From Burkholderiaceae bacterium 16 (GTDB lineage: Bacteria > Pseudomonadota > Gammaproteobacteria > Burkholderiales > Burkholderiaceae): a stretch of 64,000 nt of DNA. The stretch covers positions 62,001-126,000 of the forward strand of contig JYOD01000064.1 in assembly GCA_000955785.1 (NCBI GenBank). Direction: 5' to 3'. How positions within the stretch are numbered: position 1 is the first letter of the stretch; each line of letters begins with the position of its first letter. Below the pieces are notes generated by a model that was not told the origin of the DNA, made no database searches, and worked only from the letters and a program-made list of their open reading frames with translations. Positions 31,821 through 40,069 of this stretch are shown in pieces. The position numbers were made by a program, and so were the translations under genes.

Positions 31821-32089
31821 ATTGCAAGCCTGGCGATCTCGCCTATATCGTGCGCGACCCCTATCCCGAGAACCTGGGCCGCGTCGTCAAAGTCGTCGGC
31901 GCGCCACGGTGGCTCAACGACGGGCCCGCTTGGTTCTGTCAGGCAGCCGGCGGTCCGCTGCGCGTGATGAACGCGGATCAGCCCTGGGAATCGCTCAGGG
32001 ATACCGAATTCGATTGCTATGACAGCGACCTGCGCCCGATCAGCGGTGTGCCGGTTGAGGATGAGGTTTGCGACGAGGTGACGGCGTGA
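31817..32089 (+). CDS. Hypothetical phage protein
   Basis: 90 residues, GTG start in a GTGA overlap. CKPGDLAYIVRDPYPENLGR looks like a small SH3-type beta barrel; the C-terminus is acidic. Such proteins follow NinX-like genes in other phages. Function unknown. Confidence 0.65.
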   Translation: MNCKPGDLAYIVRDPYPENLGRVVKVVGAPRWLNDGPAWFCQAAGGPLRVMNADQPWESLRDTEFDCYDSDLRPISGVPVEDEVCDEVTA

Positions 32090-32346
32090 CGCAGCAGCTC
32101 TCCCTCGAACTTGCCACCCAGGACGATCTCGCTCGATTTCGCATCCCGCACCACGGTAAGCATATCGTCTACGGCGATGTATCTCGCCGCATGGGCCAAC
32201 TCAGGCGGCAGCGCCGTTGGGCAGAACTCGCAGAGCTGGTGGACGTTGCGGCCGAGCTTTACAAAGCGCCGGAATGGCGCCGGATCTTTGCGGAGTGGCG
32301 AGTGCGGGACGCAAAGCGGACGGGGGTGGACACGTGGCCCTACTGA
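32086..32346 (+). CDS. Hypothetical phage protein
   Basis: 86 residues, GTG at 32086 in a GTGA overlap. Helical and basic, with RRMGQLRRQRRWAELAELVD and WRRIFAEWRVRDAKR. Possibly nucleic-acid binding from its charge. Last gene of this overlapping run. Confidence 0.6.
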   Translation: MTQQLSLELATQDDLARFRIPHHGKHIVYGDVSRRMGQLRRQRRWAELAELVDVAAELYKAPEWRRIFAEWRVRDAKRTGVDTWPY

Positions 32347-32348
32347 CC

Positions 32349-32555
32349 TTAGAAAAGCGGGTCCACTGCCCAAGTGCTCTTCTTCCCCGGCAGATCGTAC
32401 TCATGCCGCAGCGCATTGCCGCAGGTGTTGCACCGGTACCAGTTGCGGCTGACCGGAGACGACTTATCGAGACTCGACAAGAGAACAAGGTTCTCGTGGG
32501 GTTCCCTACGGAACACCGAATCTATCTGCGCCCTGCAGGCATCGCATGTCGCCAT
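32349..32555 (-). CDS. Small zinc-ribbon protein
   Basis: 68 residues on the minus strand, convergent with the preceding gene. ATG at 32555 has GGAGAG upstream. CDACRAQ near the start and CNTCGNALRHEYDLPGK further on give a CxxC...CxxC ribbon. Not recognised further. Opposite in direction to all its neighbours, so it has its own promoter and may be a cargo gene. Confidence 0.65.
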   Translation of the reverse strand: MATCDACRAQIDSVFRREPHENLVLLSSLDKSSPVSRNWYRCNTCGNALRHEYDLPGKKSTWAVDPLF

Positions 32556-32587
32556 GGTTCTCTCCATGAATATTCGCGGATCGTAGC

Positions 32588-33442
32588 ATGACCTGGACCC
32601 ACGACGCCCTGCAGGAAGACCTGGCGCAGTACGTGCGCGAGAAAACCCAACGCATGGTCTGGACGAACATGCAGATGGGCCCAGTCGGCTCGCCGCGGCC
32701 CGACGCCTACAGCCTGCCGTTCAGCTTCACGCGCTTCACGCCGCTGGCCTACGAGGTCAAGATCTCCGTGGCCGACTTCCGCCGCGACGTGACTGCCGGC
32801 AAGTGGCAGAGCTACCTGCGCTATGCCGCTGGCGTGACCTTTGCCGCGCCGGCCGGGCTGATCACCAAGGGCGATATTCCCGAGGGCTGCGGCCTGCTGC
32901 TGCGCAGCGAGGCCGGCTGGCGTGCCGCCAAGGCGCCCATGCTTCGCCCGGTCGAGAACTTGCCACTGGAGGCCTGGATCAAGCTGCTCATCGACGGGCT
33001 TGAGCGCCAAGTGAAGCTGCGGTTCGCCGATGTGGCTGACGAGTACTCGCTGATCCATCGCGTCGAGCAGCGCCTCGGCAAGGAAGTCTCACGGCTGCTG
33101 CATGATCGGCGCGCCGCGCGGTACCGTTACGAGTCCGCGACCGAGAGCCTGAACAAGAGCGCAAAGGCGGCCGAGGCCGAATACCGCAAGACCCTGGACG
33201 ACGCGCGCAAGAACGCCGAGCGCGACGCAGCGCGGATTGATGGCGCGCGCACCGAGCTGGCGCAGGCGTTGGGCCTTCCGCCTGACGCCCGAACGTTCGA
33301 GATTACCAACGCCGCGCAGGCAGCAGCGCGGCGGCTGGAAGCTGATGCTGAGGTGCAGCGGCTGAGAAGCCTGTTTGAGCGCGTTGAGAGCGCTATAGCG
33401 AGCGTGGACCGGCCGCTGCCGGAGATTGCGAGGGCAGTATGA
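32588..33442 (+). CDS. MmcB-like / PD-(D/E)XK-type phage protein
   Basis: 284 residues. The segment YEVKISVADFRRDVTAGKWQ (about 55-74) with a preceding Asp (RPDAYSLPF) matches the E-x-K core of MmcB-like and related restriction-endonuclease folds, followed by VTFAAPAGLITKGDIP. The C-terminal half is a long Ala/Arg/Glu coiled coil (about 170-280). Probably DNA acting, nuclease activity unproven. It overlaps the replication gene by 4 nt. Confidence 0.75.
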   Translation: MTWTHDALQEDLAQYVREKTQRMVWTNMQMGPVGSPRPDAYSLPFSFTRFTPLAYEVKISVADFRRDVTAGKWQSYLRYAAGVTFAAPAGLITKGDIPEGCGLLLRSEAGWRAAKAPMLRPVENLPLEAWIKLLIDGLERQVKLRFADVADEYSLIHRVEQRLGKEVSRLLHDRRAARYRYESATESLNKSAKAAEAEYRKTLDDARKNAERDAARIDGARTELAQALGLPPDARTFEITNAAQAAARRLEADAEVQRLRSLFERVESAIASVDRPLPEIARAV

Positions 33443-34545
33443 AAAGAGATCGTCCCTGGATGCCGTTCTACACGGCGGACTGGACTACAAACCTGAAGCT
33501 CAAGCGCTGCACACATGAAGAAAAGGGCGTCTGGATCGATGTCCTGTGCCTTATGCACGAGAGCGAGGAATACGGCGTTCTGCGCTGGCCTCTGGGTGAG
33601 CTGGCGGGCGCTGTGCGCACCACTGTGAAAGTGTTGAAATCCTTGGTGGAGAAGGGCGTCCTAAAGGGTGCTGAAGCGGGCGCATCATGTGAGGCGCAAA
33701 CATTCACGCCAACCCACGGGCGCAAGCGGGGCCCTACTGTGACGATCCTAGACAGCCAGGCCGGTCCAATCTGGTTCAGCTCTCGCATGGTCGAAGACGA
33801 GTACAAACGGCTTGCAAAACAGGGGCTACTGCCCGCACAAGAAGACGCACCTAAGTCACCACCAAAGGCGACACCAAAGCCCCCCTTTGGTGAATGCTCT
33901 GGTGATTCACCTTACCCACCACCTGACCCATCACCACCCACGCGGGCGCGCGAGACAGAGGACAGAGGACATATAAAAACAAAAGACATAGGCGGCGGCG
34001 CTAGTGACTCAACCGTGGGTGGCCCTGTGGATAACTCGGCATCGCCGCCGCCGCTTTCCGCCGATGAAATCGGAAACCACCTGGTGCTGCTGGAAGCCGA
34101 GCGGGGCAAAACTGTCGCCCTGTCCTCGCGCGCGCACGAGGCGTTGCTCCGGCTTGCTGACCGCAACATCGCCATGCCGGTGTTGCTCCGGGCTCATGCC
34201 CTCGCGTGCGCGCGACGGACGGCCGACCAGGACCCATCCCCGGTGAACCCGGGGTTCCTAGAGCCGTTCGTGGACGAGGCGCTGGCCGAGCTGCGCACCG
34301 CGCCACCGGCGCCAGGATGGGACGAAACCCCCGAGGGCGTGCACGCCAAGGCCGACGAGCTGCAGCTTGCGCCGCAGCGCGCCGACGAGCACCCGATCTG
34401 GTTCCGCCGGCGGGTCATCAAGGCTTCGGGCGATCAGCACCTGGTCGAGCGCGAGGTCAGCAAGGCCGAGCGGATGAACCCGAACGAGTTCGAGGTCGTG
34501 TACCGATTTTTTCACGGCGTGACGCCGGGGCAGGTGGCCGCATGA
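33439..34545 (+). CDS. Phage replication protein (YdaU/DUF1376-like N-terminus)
   Basis: 368 residues. The N-terminus DRPWMPFYTADWTTNLKLKR with THEEKGVWIDVLCLMH is the winged-helix start of phage replication initiators. A Pro/Ser-rich linker (about 140-205) separates it from a helical C-terminal region (NHLVLLEAERGKTVALSSRA and beyond) that may load the helicase. The linker includes a Thr/Pro/Lys repeat. Position next to RusA and an MmcB-like gene fits the replication module. No helicase motif of its own. Confidence 0.8.
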   Translation: MKRDRPWMPFYTADWTTNLKLKRCTHEEKGVWIDVLCLMHESEEYGVLRWPLGELAGAVRTTVKVLKSLVEKGVLKGAEAGASCEAQTFTPTHGRKRGPTVTILDSQAGPIWFSSRMVEDEYKRLAKQGLLPAQEDAPKSPPKATPKPPFGECSGDSPYPPPDPSPPTRARETEDRGHIKTKDIGGGASDSTVGGPVDNSASPPPLSADEIGNHLVLLEAERGKTVALSSRAHEALLRLADRNIAMPVLLRAHALACARRTADQDPSPVNPGFLEPFVDEALAELRTAPPAPGWDETPEGVHAKADELQLAPQRADEHPIWFRRRVIKASGDQHLVEREVSKAERMNPNEFEVVYRFFHGVTPGQVAA

Positions 34546-34757
34546 ATCAGCTCGAACAGTGCGACCTGTGCCGCCGGCAGGGCGGGCGCCTCGACTTCAA
34601 CCACGTCTGCTGCCGCGTGCGCTTCTTGCTGAAAATGCCACACGTCGAGATCCGGCGGGCATGGATAGAGTACTGGCGCAGGCGGGACGGCGACACCATC
34701 GCGACGCAGATCGAAACCGAGGTCAAGGCCCGCTGGGCGGAAAGGAACCGAGCATGA
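34542..34757 (+). CDS. DUF7696-type small phage protein
   Basis: 71 residues, ATG at 34542 overlapping the replication-gene stop. CDLCRRQGGRLDFNHVCCRV and RRAWIEYWRRRDGD are conserved in phages with this gene order. The CxxC with a further CC pair may bind zinc. Function unknown. Confidence 0.75.
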   Translation: MNQLEQCDLCRRQGGRLDFNHVCCRVRFLLKMPHVEIRRAWIEYWRRRDGDTIATQIETEVKARWAERNRA

Positions 34758-35257
34758 CGACATCGCTGTTCGACAACGCTCGGCCACTGCGCCGGGTTGA
34801 ATTTTCGGTGCCTGGCCAGCCTGTCGCTAAGGGGCGCGCCCGCAGCGTGCCAGTGATGCGCAACGGGAAGGCGGTCACGAACGCCAACGGACGCCCCGTG
34901 GTGCAGCACCACACACCCGAGAAGACCGTGATCTTCGAGAACCTGGTCAAGCTGGCTGCGCAGCGCGCCATGGCCGGGCAGCGGCCCATGGATGGACCGG
35001 TGGAGCTGTGGCTCGACATCAACCTGCAGATCCCGAGCAGCTGGTCGAAGAAGCGCCAGCAGCTGGCCGCCGCGGGCCAGGTCGCAGCAACGAAGAAACC
35101 GGACGCCGATAACGTGCTCAAGGCTGTCAAGGACGGCATGAACGGCATCGTCTGGGTCGACGACGCCCAGGCGGTCGAGTACCGCATCAGCAAGCGCTAC
35201 AGCACCGCGCCCGGTGTGTGCGTCAGCGTGGAACAACTGCCGCTGCAAGCGGCTTGA
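34754..35257 (+). CDS. rusA: RusA-family Holliday junction resolvase
   Basis: 167 residues from ATG at 34754. It resolves four-way junctions in phage recombination. The N-terminal strand FSVPGQPVAKGRARSV, the catalytic block KKPDADNVLKAVKDGMNGIV and the WVDDAQ that follows give the Asp cluster and Lys of the RusA active site. About 40 residues longer than E. coli RusA. It overlaps the gene before it and acts on products of the exonuclease/annealing set at 19-25 kb. Confidence 0.92.
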   Translation: MTTSLFDNARPLRRVEFSVPGQPVAKGRARSVPVMRNGKAVTNANGRPVVQHHTPEKTVIFENLVKLAAQRAMAGQRPMDGPVELWLDINLQIPSSWSKKRQQLAAAGQVAATKKPDADNVLKAVKDGMNGIVWVDDAQAVEYRISKRYSTAPGVCVSVEQLPLQAA

Positions 35258-35282
35258 AGGAATGAAATTGACTGGGGAAACC

Positions 35283-35888
35283 ATGACCGAAGAACGCCTG
35301 TTCGAAAGCTCTCACGCGGCGCTCGTGTTCGCGTTCAACTTTTCCGGGCAGCAGTATCAGGCGTCGGCGATGAACAAGGCCATGACGCCGCAGATCGGCT
35401 CCGGGAAGGGGCTGGTCGGGGTAGACGGCGCCGCGCAGGCCGGGATGATCCGCCGAGAATTGGGTACGCTGCCGGAACTGCACCGGATGGTGCTGACCGC
35501 CAGGCTGGCGCCGCGTGACGTGCCGTGCGAGTGCACCCGGCCATGCTGCAGCGGGCGGTTGCCCAACGGCGAGTGGACCGACGCCATCGTGTGGTTGACC
35601 GAGCGCGCTATGCAGCAGCTCTCCGGATCGTTCTCGCACTACCGCGTGCGCCGCTCGATCCTGGAAAAGATCTTCGGGGTAAAGGTCAATCTGGCCGACA
35701 TCGCCGAAGCCTGCGGCGCGCACCGCAACACGGTCAGCGACCAGAACGCGAAGCTGAAGCTGTGGATCGAAGGGGAGAAGGGGCGCAAGGGCTTGAACTC
35801 ATCGCCGGGCGTCGAGGCGGTGGCCTGGCTGGCGATTGACGGGCTGCTGAAGGCGAAAGGGATGGTCGGGTGCGAGGAGGCGGCGTAG
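35283..35888 (+). CDS. Possible late-gene regulator with C-terminal HTH
   Basis: 201 residues from ATG at 35283 with GGGGA upstream; ATG at 35262 would add seven. The N-terminal half has CECTRPCCSG (about 82-91), a Cys cluster that could bind zinc. The C-terminus VNLADIAEACGAHRNTVSDQ is a clear helix-turn-helix. It is the last early gene, directly before a promoter, a terminator and the packaging genes, the position of antiterminator Q in lambdoid phages. Similarity to Q is not visible, so the role is inference. Confidence 0.6.
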   Translation: MTEERLFESSHAALVFAFNFSGQQYQASAMNKAMTPQIGSGKGLVGVDGAAQAGMIRRELGTLPELHRMVLTARLAPRDVPCECTRPCCSGRLPNGEWTDAIVWLTERAMQQLSGSFSHYRVRRSILEKIFGVKVNLADIAEACGAHRNTVSDQNAKLKLWIEGEKGRKGLNSSPGVEAVAWLAIDGLLKAKGMVGCEEAA

Positions 35889-35909
35889 GGGCCGTTTTCC
35901 GGGTTTTTC

Positions 35910-35938
35910 TTGACAATGTGCAAATCGTGCACAAAAAT
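35910..35938 (+). promoter_or_regulatory. Candidate late promoter with dyad
   Basis: Perfect TTGACA at 35910-35915; a weak AAAAAT lies 17 nt downstream. Between them TGTGCA (35917-35922) and TGCACA (35928-35933) form a dyad with a 5-nt centre, suitable for a regulator. A terminator follows about 36 nt later. Confidence 0.5.
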
Positions 35939-35973
35939 GGCCCTCATTCGATACACCTGCGAATTACGTCCAG

Positions 35974-35995
35974 AGCCCGCGCAAGCGGGCTTTTT
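35974..35995 (+). terminator. Early terminator downstream of the late promoter
   Basis: Stem AGCCCGC (35974-35980) with GCGGGCT (35985-35991), loop GCAA, T5. The region 35996-36270 shows a 24-codon hydrophobic frame (36017-36091) of doubtful value and no firm gene. Confidence 0.8.
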
Positions 35996-36216
35996 GCATT
36001 TCTGGGGCCATCCGCCATGTTCCTGCCGACCTACTGGTTCCTGCTGTGGGGCGTCTTGCTTCGCGCGCCTTGGCCGAACAATGACGGCTGATTCCAGCCC
36101 CCTCACGCAGCCCGCTTGATGTGTCGCATACGAATCAATAGGCTTGTGCAGGCGACTAAGTTGCCAAATATGGCACAGCCTACCCAGTGTCTCCTCCACC
36201 CACCCCGTGGTGGATT

Positions 36217-36241
36217 GCCCGGCCTCCCGCCGGGCGTTTTT
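36217..36241 (+). terminator. Terminator before the ParB-N/methyltransferase gene
   Basis: Stem GCCCGGC (36217-36223) with GCCGGGC (36229-36235), then G and five T. Confidence 0.75.
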
Positions 36242-36270
36242 ATTCCCCACCCCGCGCATTTTTCCCGCCT

Positions 36271-37656
36271 ATGAAAAAGACCGACGAGCTCGCCATCCGC
36301 TACCGCGCGGCGGCAGACCTGCGTCGGTACGACAGGAATGCGCGGACGCACAGCGCGGCCCAGATCGAGCAGATCCAGGCCTCGCTGCGCCAGTTCGGCT
36401 GGACGAACCCGGCTCTCACCGCCGGTGATGACCTGCTGGCGGGGCACGGCCGGCTGGAAGCCGCCACGCTCATGTGGGCGGCTGGCGAGACCATCCGCAA
36501 CTGCCCGGTGGCAGGCCAGGTGCCCACCGTCGATCTGTCACATCTATCGGCGGATGAACGGCGGGCCTACATCCTGGCGGACAACAAGCTGGCCGAGAAC
36601 GCCGGCTGGGACCTGGATCTGCTGACGGTCGAACTGGCGGATCTGCGCGACGCGGACTTCGACCTGTCGTTGATTGGCTTCGACGCGGACGAGCTGGCCG
36701 AGCTGCTGGATCCGCCGCCACCCGGCACACCTGGTGGTGGCGCCGGCTCGCTCGCCGAGCAGTTCATGGTCCCGCCGTTCAGCACGCTCAATGCGCGCGA
36801 CGCGGACTGGCAGGATCGTAAGAAGGCGTGGCTGGCACTGGGCATCCAGTCCGAGTTGGGCCGCGACGCGCCGGCATTCTCGTCGGCGTCCGACAAGCAG
36901 AAGGCGGCGAGCGGCGCGACGGCGCAGCATCGCACCAGCATCTTCGACCCGGTGCTGTGCGAATTGGCGTATCGCTGGTTCTGCCCGGCCGATGGCCTGG
37001 TGCTGGACCCGTTCGCCGGCGGTAGCGTGCGCGGCATCGTCGCGGCGCGCCTGGGGCGCCAGTACATCGGTATGGATCTGCGAGCAGAGCAGGTGCAGGC
37101 CAACCGCGCGCAGCTCGATCTGTTGCGTGCCGGCGACCCCGCGCCGGCCTGGCACGTGGGCGATAGCCGCAAGATCGGCCAGCACCTGGCGGATGTCGAG
37201 GCCGATTTCGTGTTCTCGTGCCCGCCGTACGCGGACCTGGAACGCTACTCGGACGACCCGGCGGACCTGTCCACGATGGACTATCCGGCCTTCCTGACGG
37301 CCTACCGCGAGGTGATCTCCGGCGCCGTGGGCCAGCTCAAGCCTGACCGATTCGCCTGCTTCGTGGTCGGCGACGTGCGCAGCCACCGCGGCACCGGCTG
37401 CTACCGGAACTTCGTGGCCGACACCATCGAGGCATTCCTCGACGCGGGCATGCAGCTGTACAACGAGGCCATCTTGCTGACCGCGCTGGGTAGCCTGCCC
37501 ATCCGCGCGGCCAAGCAGTTCAGCGCCAGCCGGAAGCTGGGGAAGGCGCACCAGAACGTGCTGGTCTTCGTGAAGGGCGACTGGAAGAGGGCGGTGGCCG
37601 CGTGCGGCGACGTGGAGGTGTCGGACGATCTCTTTCCCGAGGCGGCAGAAGGTTAG
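36271..37656 (+). CDS. ParB-N domain / DNA methyltransferase fusion
   Basis: 461 residues from ATG at 36271. The N-terminal ParB-like domain is visible as LRRYDRNARTHSAAQIEQIQ and LLAGHGRLEAA. The C-terminal amino-methyltransferase has DPFAGGSVRGIVAA (motif I, SAM binding) and SCPPYADL (motif IV, catalytic, for N6-adenine or N4-cytosine). Motif IV follows motif I by about 65 residues. The product probably modifies phage DNA against host restriction. It is the first gene after the late promoter region and comes before terminase. Confidence 0.9.
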   Translation: MKKTDELAIRYRAAADLRRYDRNARTHSAAQIEQIQASLRQFGWTNPALTAGDDLLAGHGRLEAATLMWAAGETIRNCPVAGQVPTVDLSHLSADERRAYILADNKLAENAGWDLDLLTVELADLRDADFDLSLIGFDADELAELLDPPPPGTPGGGAGSLAEQFMVPPFSTLNARDADWQDRKKAWLALGIQSELGRDAPAFSSASDKQKAASGATAQHRTSIFDPVLCELAYRWFCPADGLVLDPFAGGSVRGIVAARLGRQYIGMDLRAEQVQANRAQLDLLRAGDPAPAWHVGDSRKIGQHLADVEADFVFSCPPYADLERYSDDPADLSTMDYPAFLTAYREVISGAVGQLKPDRFACFVVGDVRSHRGTGCYRNFVADTIEAFLDAGMQLYNEAILLTALGSLPIRAAKQFSASRKLGKAHQNVLVFVKGDWKRAVAACGDVEVSDDLFPEAAEG

Positions 37657-38150
37657 CCGAGGGCGTGGACAAGCCAGCCTGATCCGAACATGAAGCAGGC
37701 GATGGACGTGCTGCCGAGCCACTTCAGCCAGCTCGACTCCTTTGTTTCCAGCATTTCAGGGTGGACGTTGTCATTGCTAGCAATGGCCTGTATTTGGCTG
37801 CTCCGATGACGGCGGAGAGTCTGGGTACCCGCGAACAACCCTAGTGTTGCTGTATAGAGACCGATGGTGAAGAACCAGATCCAGCCACCAACGACCACTT
37901 GCTTGCCCTGCATCATGTTTGCGCCAGCTAAGGTCGCGGCGGCTGTCATGCCGAAGCCATTCAGGATGATCACGTGCTTGAGTGATTCCAGCTTCCAAGT
38001 CCAATATTGGCTGAACACGTTCGCGTAGACAGCAACCTTCTCCGCGCGCAGATGAGGTGTTGTGGTTGGTGCCTCCAGCGTCCAGGCTGGGGGTGCTTCC
38101 TTCAGGGCGTTGCTGCTAGGCCGCCTGAGCGTTCGTCGTTGCTGTGTCAT
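37653..38150 (-). CDS. Membrane protein, cargo gene
   Basis: 165 residues on the minus strand with convergent overlap to the methyltransferase stop. Hydrophobic helices at about 58-78 (IILNGFGMTAAATLAGANMM), 88-106 and 146-163. The N-terminus is Pro/Thr-rich. Codons are less G+C-rich than those of neighbours. Not recognised. Insertion against the late operon is typical for a lysogenic-conversion gene. Confidence 0.65.
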   Translation of the reverse strand: MTQQRRTLRRPSSNALKEAPPAWTLEAPTTTPHLRAEKVAVYANVFSQYWTWKLESLKHVIILNGFGMTAAATLAGANMMQGKQVVVGGWIWFFTIGLYTATLGLFAGTQTLRRHRSSQIQAIASNDNVHPEMLETKESSWLKWLGSTSIACFMFGSGWLVHALG

Positions 38151-38246
38151 CTTCGTTTTCCCTGGGTTACCTCTCGGATGTCGGAGGGCGCGGCGGGATT
38201 CTTTACCCGTCAGAAGTCGGGTATACGCAGCTATTCAGAGGCCGAT

Positions 38247-38657
38247 ATGGCAGGACGCAAACCATTCGCGCCGACGGACGAAGACCGCCGCCTGGTCCTG
38301 TCCCTGGCCGGCTTTGGCGCGCCCCATGAGTACATCGCCAGCCAGGTGACCAACCCGCAGACCGGGAAGCCGCTTGACCCAAAATCGCTGCGTCGGCATT
38401 TCCGCGTCGAGCTGGACACCGGCAAGAACAGGACGAACACCCTGGTGGCCCAGGCGCTCTTCAAGCAGGCCACGGGCACCGGCCGCGGCGCCGTGCCGGC
38501 GGCGATCTTCTGGCTGAAGACGCAGGCCCAATGGAAGGAGGCACCGCAGGCCGTCGAGATGACTGGCAAGGACGGCGCCCCTGTGTCCTCGGTGGTGGTC
38601 AACACCACCCCGGAAAAGTACGCGGAGGTGGTGAGGCAAGTCCTCGATGAGTACTGA
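38247..38657 (+). CDS. Terminase small subunit-like protein
   Basis: 136 residues from ATG at 38247. The N-terminal helix-turn-helix reads DEDRRLVLSLAGFGAPHEYI then DPKSLRRHFRVELDTGK; small subunits use such a fold to bind pac or cos DNA. FWLKTQAQWKE is common to this family. It overlaps the large subunit by 11 nt. Identity rests on the HTH, the size and the position. Confidence 0.8.
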   Translation: MAGRKPFAPTDEDRRLVLSLAGFGAPHEYIASQVTNPQTGKPLDPKSLRRHFRVELDTGKNRTNTLVAQALFKQATGTGRGAVPAAIFWLKTQAQWKEAPQAVEMTGKDGAPVSSVVVNTTPEKYAEVVRQVLDEY

Positions 38658-40062
38658 ACTTGAACGCCAAGCCGAACGCGACCTAGCGCAAGCCGACCTG
38701 TATTTCTACAGCCGGTTCATGTTTTATCGGCGCAAGCACTTCAAGTGGCGCCGGAACTGGCACCACAAGGTGATCTGCGACGCGCTGATGGACGTGTTCC
38801 ACGGCCGGCGCTGCAACGTCATCATCAACCTGCCGCCGCGGTACTCGAAGACCGAGCTGGCGGTGACGAACTTTTGCTCGTGGGCGCTTGGCAAGGTGCC
38901 GGACGCCGAGTTCATCCACACCAGCTACTCGACCATGCTGGCGGTGAAGAACAGCGCCGGCGTGCGCGAGCAGATCCAGCACGAGGCATTCGGCGAGATC
39001 TTCCCCGGCGTGCGGCTGGCACAGGACGCGACAGCCAAGGACCACTGGAAAACCACCGCCGGCGGCGTCTTCTACGCCACCGGTTCTGGCGGCACGCTGA
39101 CCGGCTTCGGTGCGGGCAAGGCGAGGGAGGGCTTCGGCGGTGCGATCGTCATCGACGATCCGCACAAGGCCGATGAGGCCACCAGCGACACGATGCGCGG
39201 CAACGTGATCGACTGGTACCAGAACACGCTGGAATCGCGTCGCAACAGCCCCGAGACGCCGATCATCCTGATCATGCAGCGTTTGCACGAGGACGACCTG
39301 GCGGGCTGGCTGCTGGCTGGGAAGAGCGGCGAACACTTCGACCACATCATGATCCCGGCGATCAGCGCGGAGGGTGAGGCGCTGTGGCCGTGGAAGCACG
39401 ATATCGAGACGCTGCGCGTCATGGAGAAGAAGAAGCCGTACGTCTTTGCCGGGCAGTACGGGCAGCGACCCGCGCCGGCCGAGGGCGGCATCTTCAAGCC
39501 CGACCTCATCACCATCGTGGACGCGCTGCCGCGTGGGCTGCGGCTGGCGCGCGGTTGGGACTTCGCGGCCACAGACGAGAACGAGAAGGGGAAGAACGGC
39601 AAGGTGAAGGCCGAGCCGGACTACACCGCCGGGGCCAAGCTGGGCATCGACGAAGTGGGGCGCGTCTTCATCACCGACATGAACCACTTCCGAGGCAGCC
39701 CGCTGGAAGTCGAGCGTTCGCTGAAGAACACAGCTGACCGCGACGGCCACGGCACGCTGATCAGCATCCCGCAGGATCCGGGGCAGGCCGGCAAGGCCCA
39801 GGCGCAGATGTTCGTGCGCATGCTGGGCGGCTACACCGTCGAAGCCACCGTGGAAACGGGCAGCAAGGCCACGCGCGCCGCGCCGCTCGCCTCGCAGGTG
39901 GAGGCCGGCAACGTGTTCATGCTGCGCGCGCCGTGGAACGACGGGCTGATCAGCGAGATGCGGATGTTCCCGAACGGGTCATTCGACGACCAGGTCGACG
40001 CCTGTTCGCGCGCCTACGCGCGACTGGTGTTGAAGAAGGGCGGTGCCTTTGGCAGCGTATAG
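38647..40062 (+). CDS. Terminase large subunit
   Basis: 471-residue DNA-packaging motor. Walker A-like NLPPRYSKTE (61-70), Walker B GAIVIDDPHK (about 165-174), then the RNase H-like nuclease with Asp in GWDFAATDE (about 301-309) and the distal FDDQVDA (about 447-453). Length is normal. It cuts phage DNA and fills proheads through the portal encoded next. It overlaps the small-subunit gene. Confidence 0.95.
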   Translation: MSTELERQAERDLAQADLYFYSRFMFYRRKHFKWRRNWHHKVICDALMDVFHGRRCNVIINLPPRYSKTELAVTNFCSWALGKVPDAEFIHTSYSTMLAVKNSAGVREQIQHEAFGEIFPGVRLAQDATAKDHWKTTAGGVFYATGSGGTLTGFGAGKAREGFGGAIVIDDPHKADEATSDTMRGNVIDWYQNTLESRRNSPETPIILIMQRLHEDDLAGWLLAGKSGEHFDHIMIPAISAEGEALWPWKHDIETLRVMEKKKPYVFAGQYGQRPAPAEGGIFKPDLITIVDALPRGLRLARGWDFAATDENEKGKNGKVKAEPDYTAGAKLGIDEVGRVFITDMNHFRGSPLEVERSLKNTADRDGHGTLISIPQDPGQAGKAQAQMFVRMLGGYTVEATVETGSKATRAAPLASQVEAGNVFMLRAPWNDGLISEMRMFPNGSFDDQVDACSRAYARLVLKKGGAFGSV

Positions 40063-40069
40063 GAACCAC

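Noticed and set aside
36017..36091. 24-codon hydrophobic frame after the early terminator
   Set aside because: Too short to support without overlap or a clear ribosome site; mentioned only as part of the gap.
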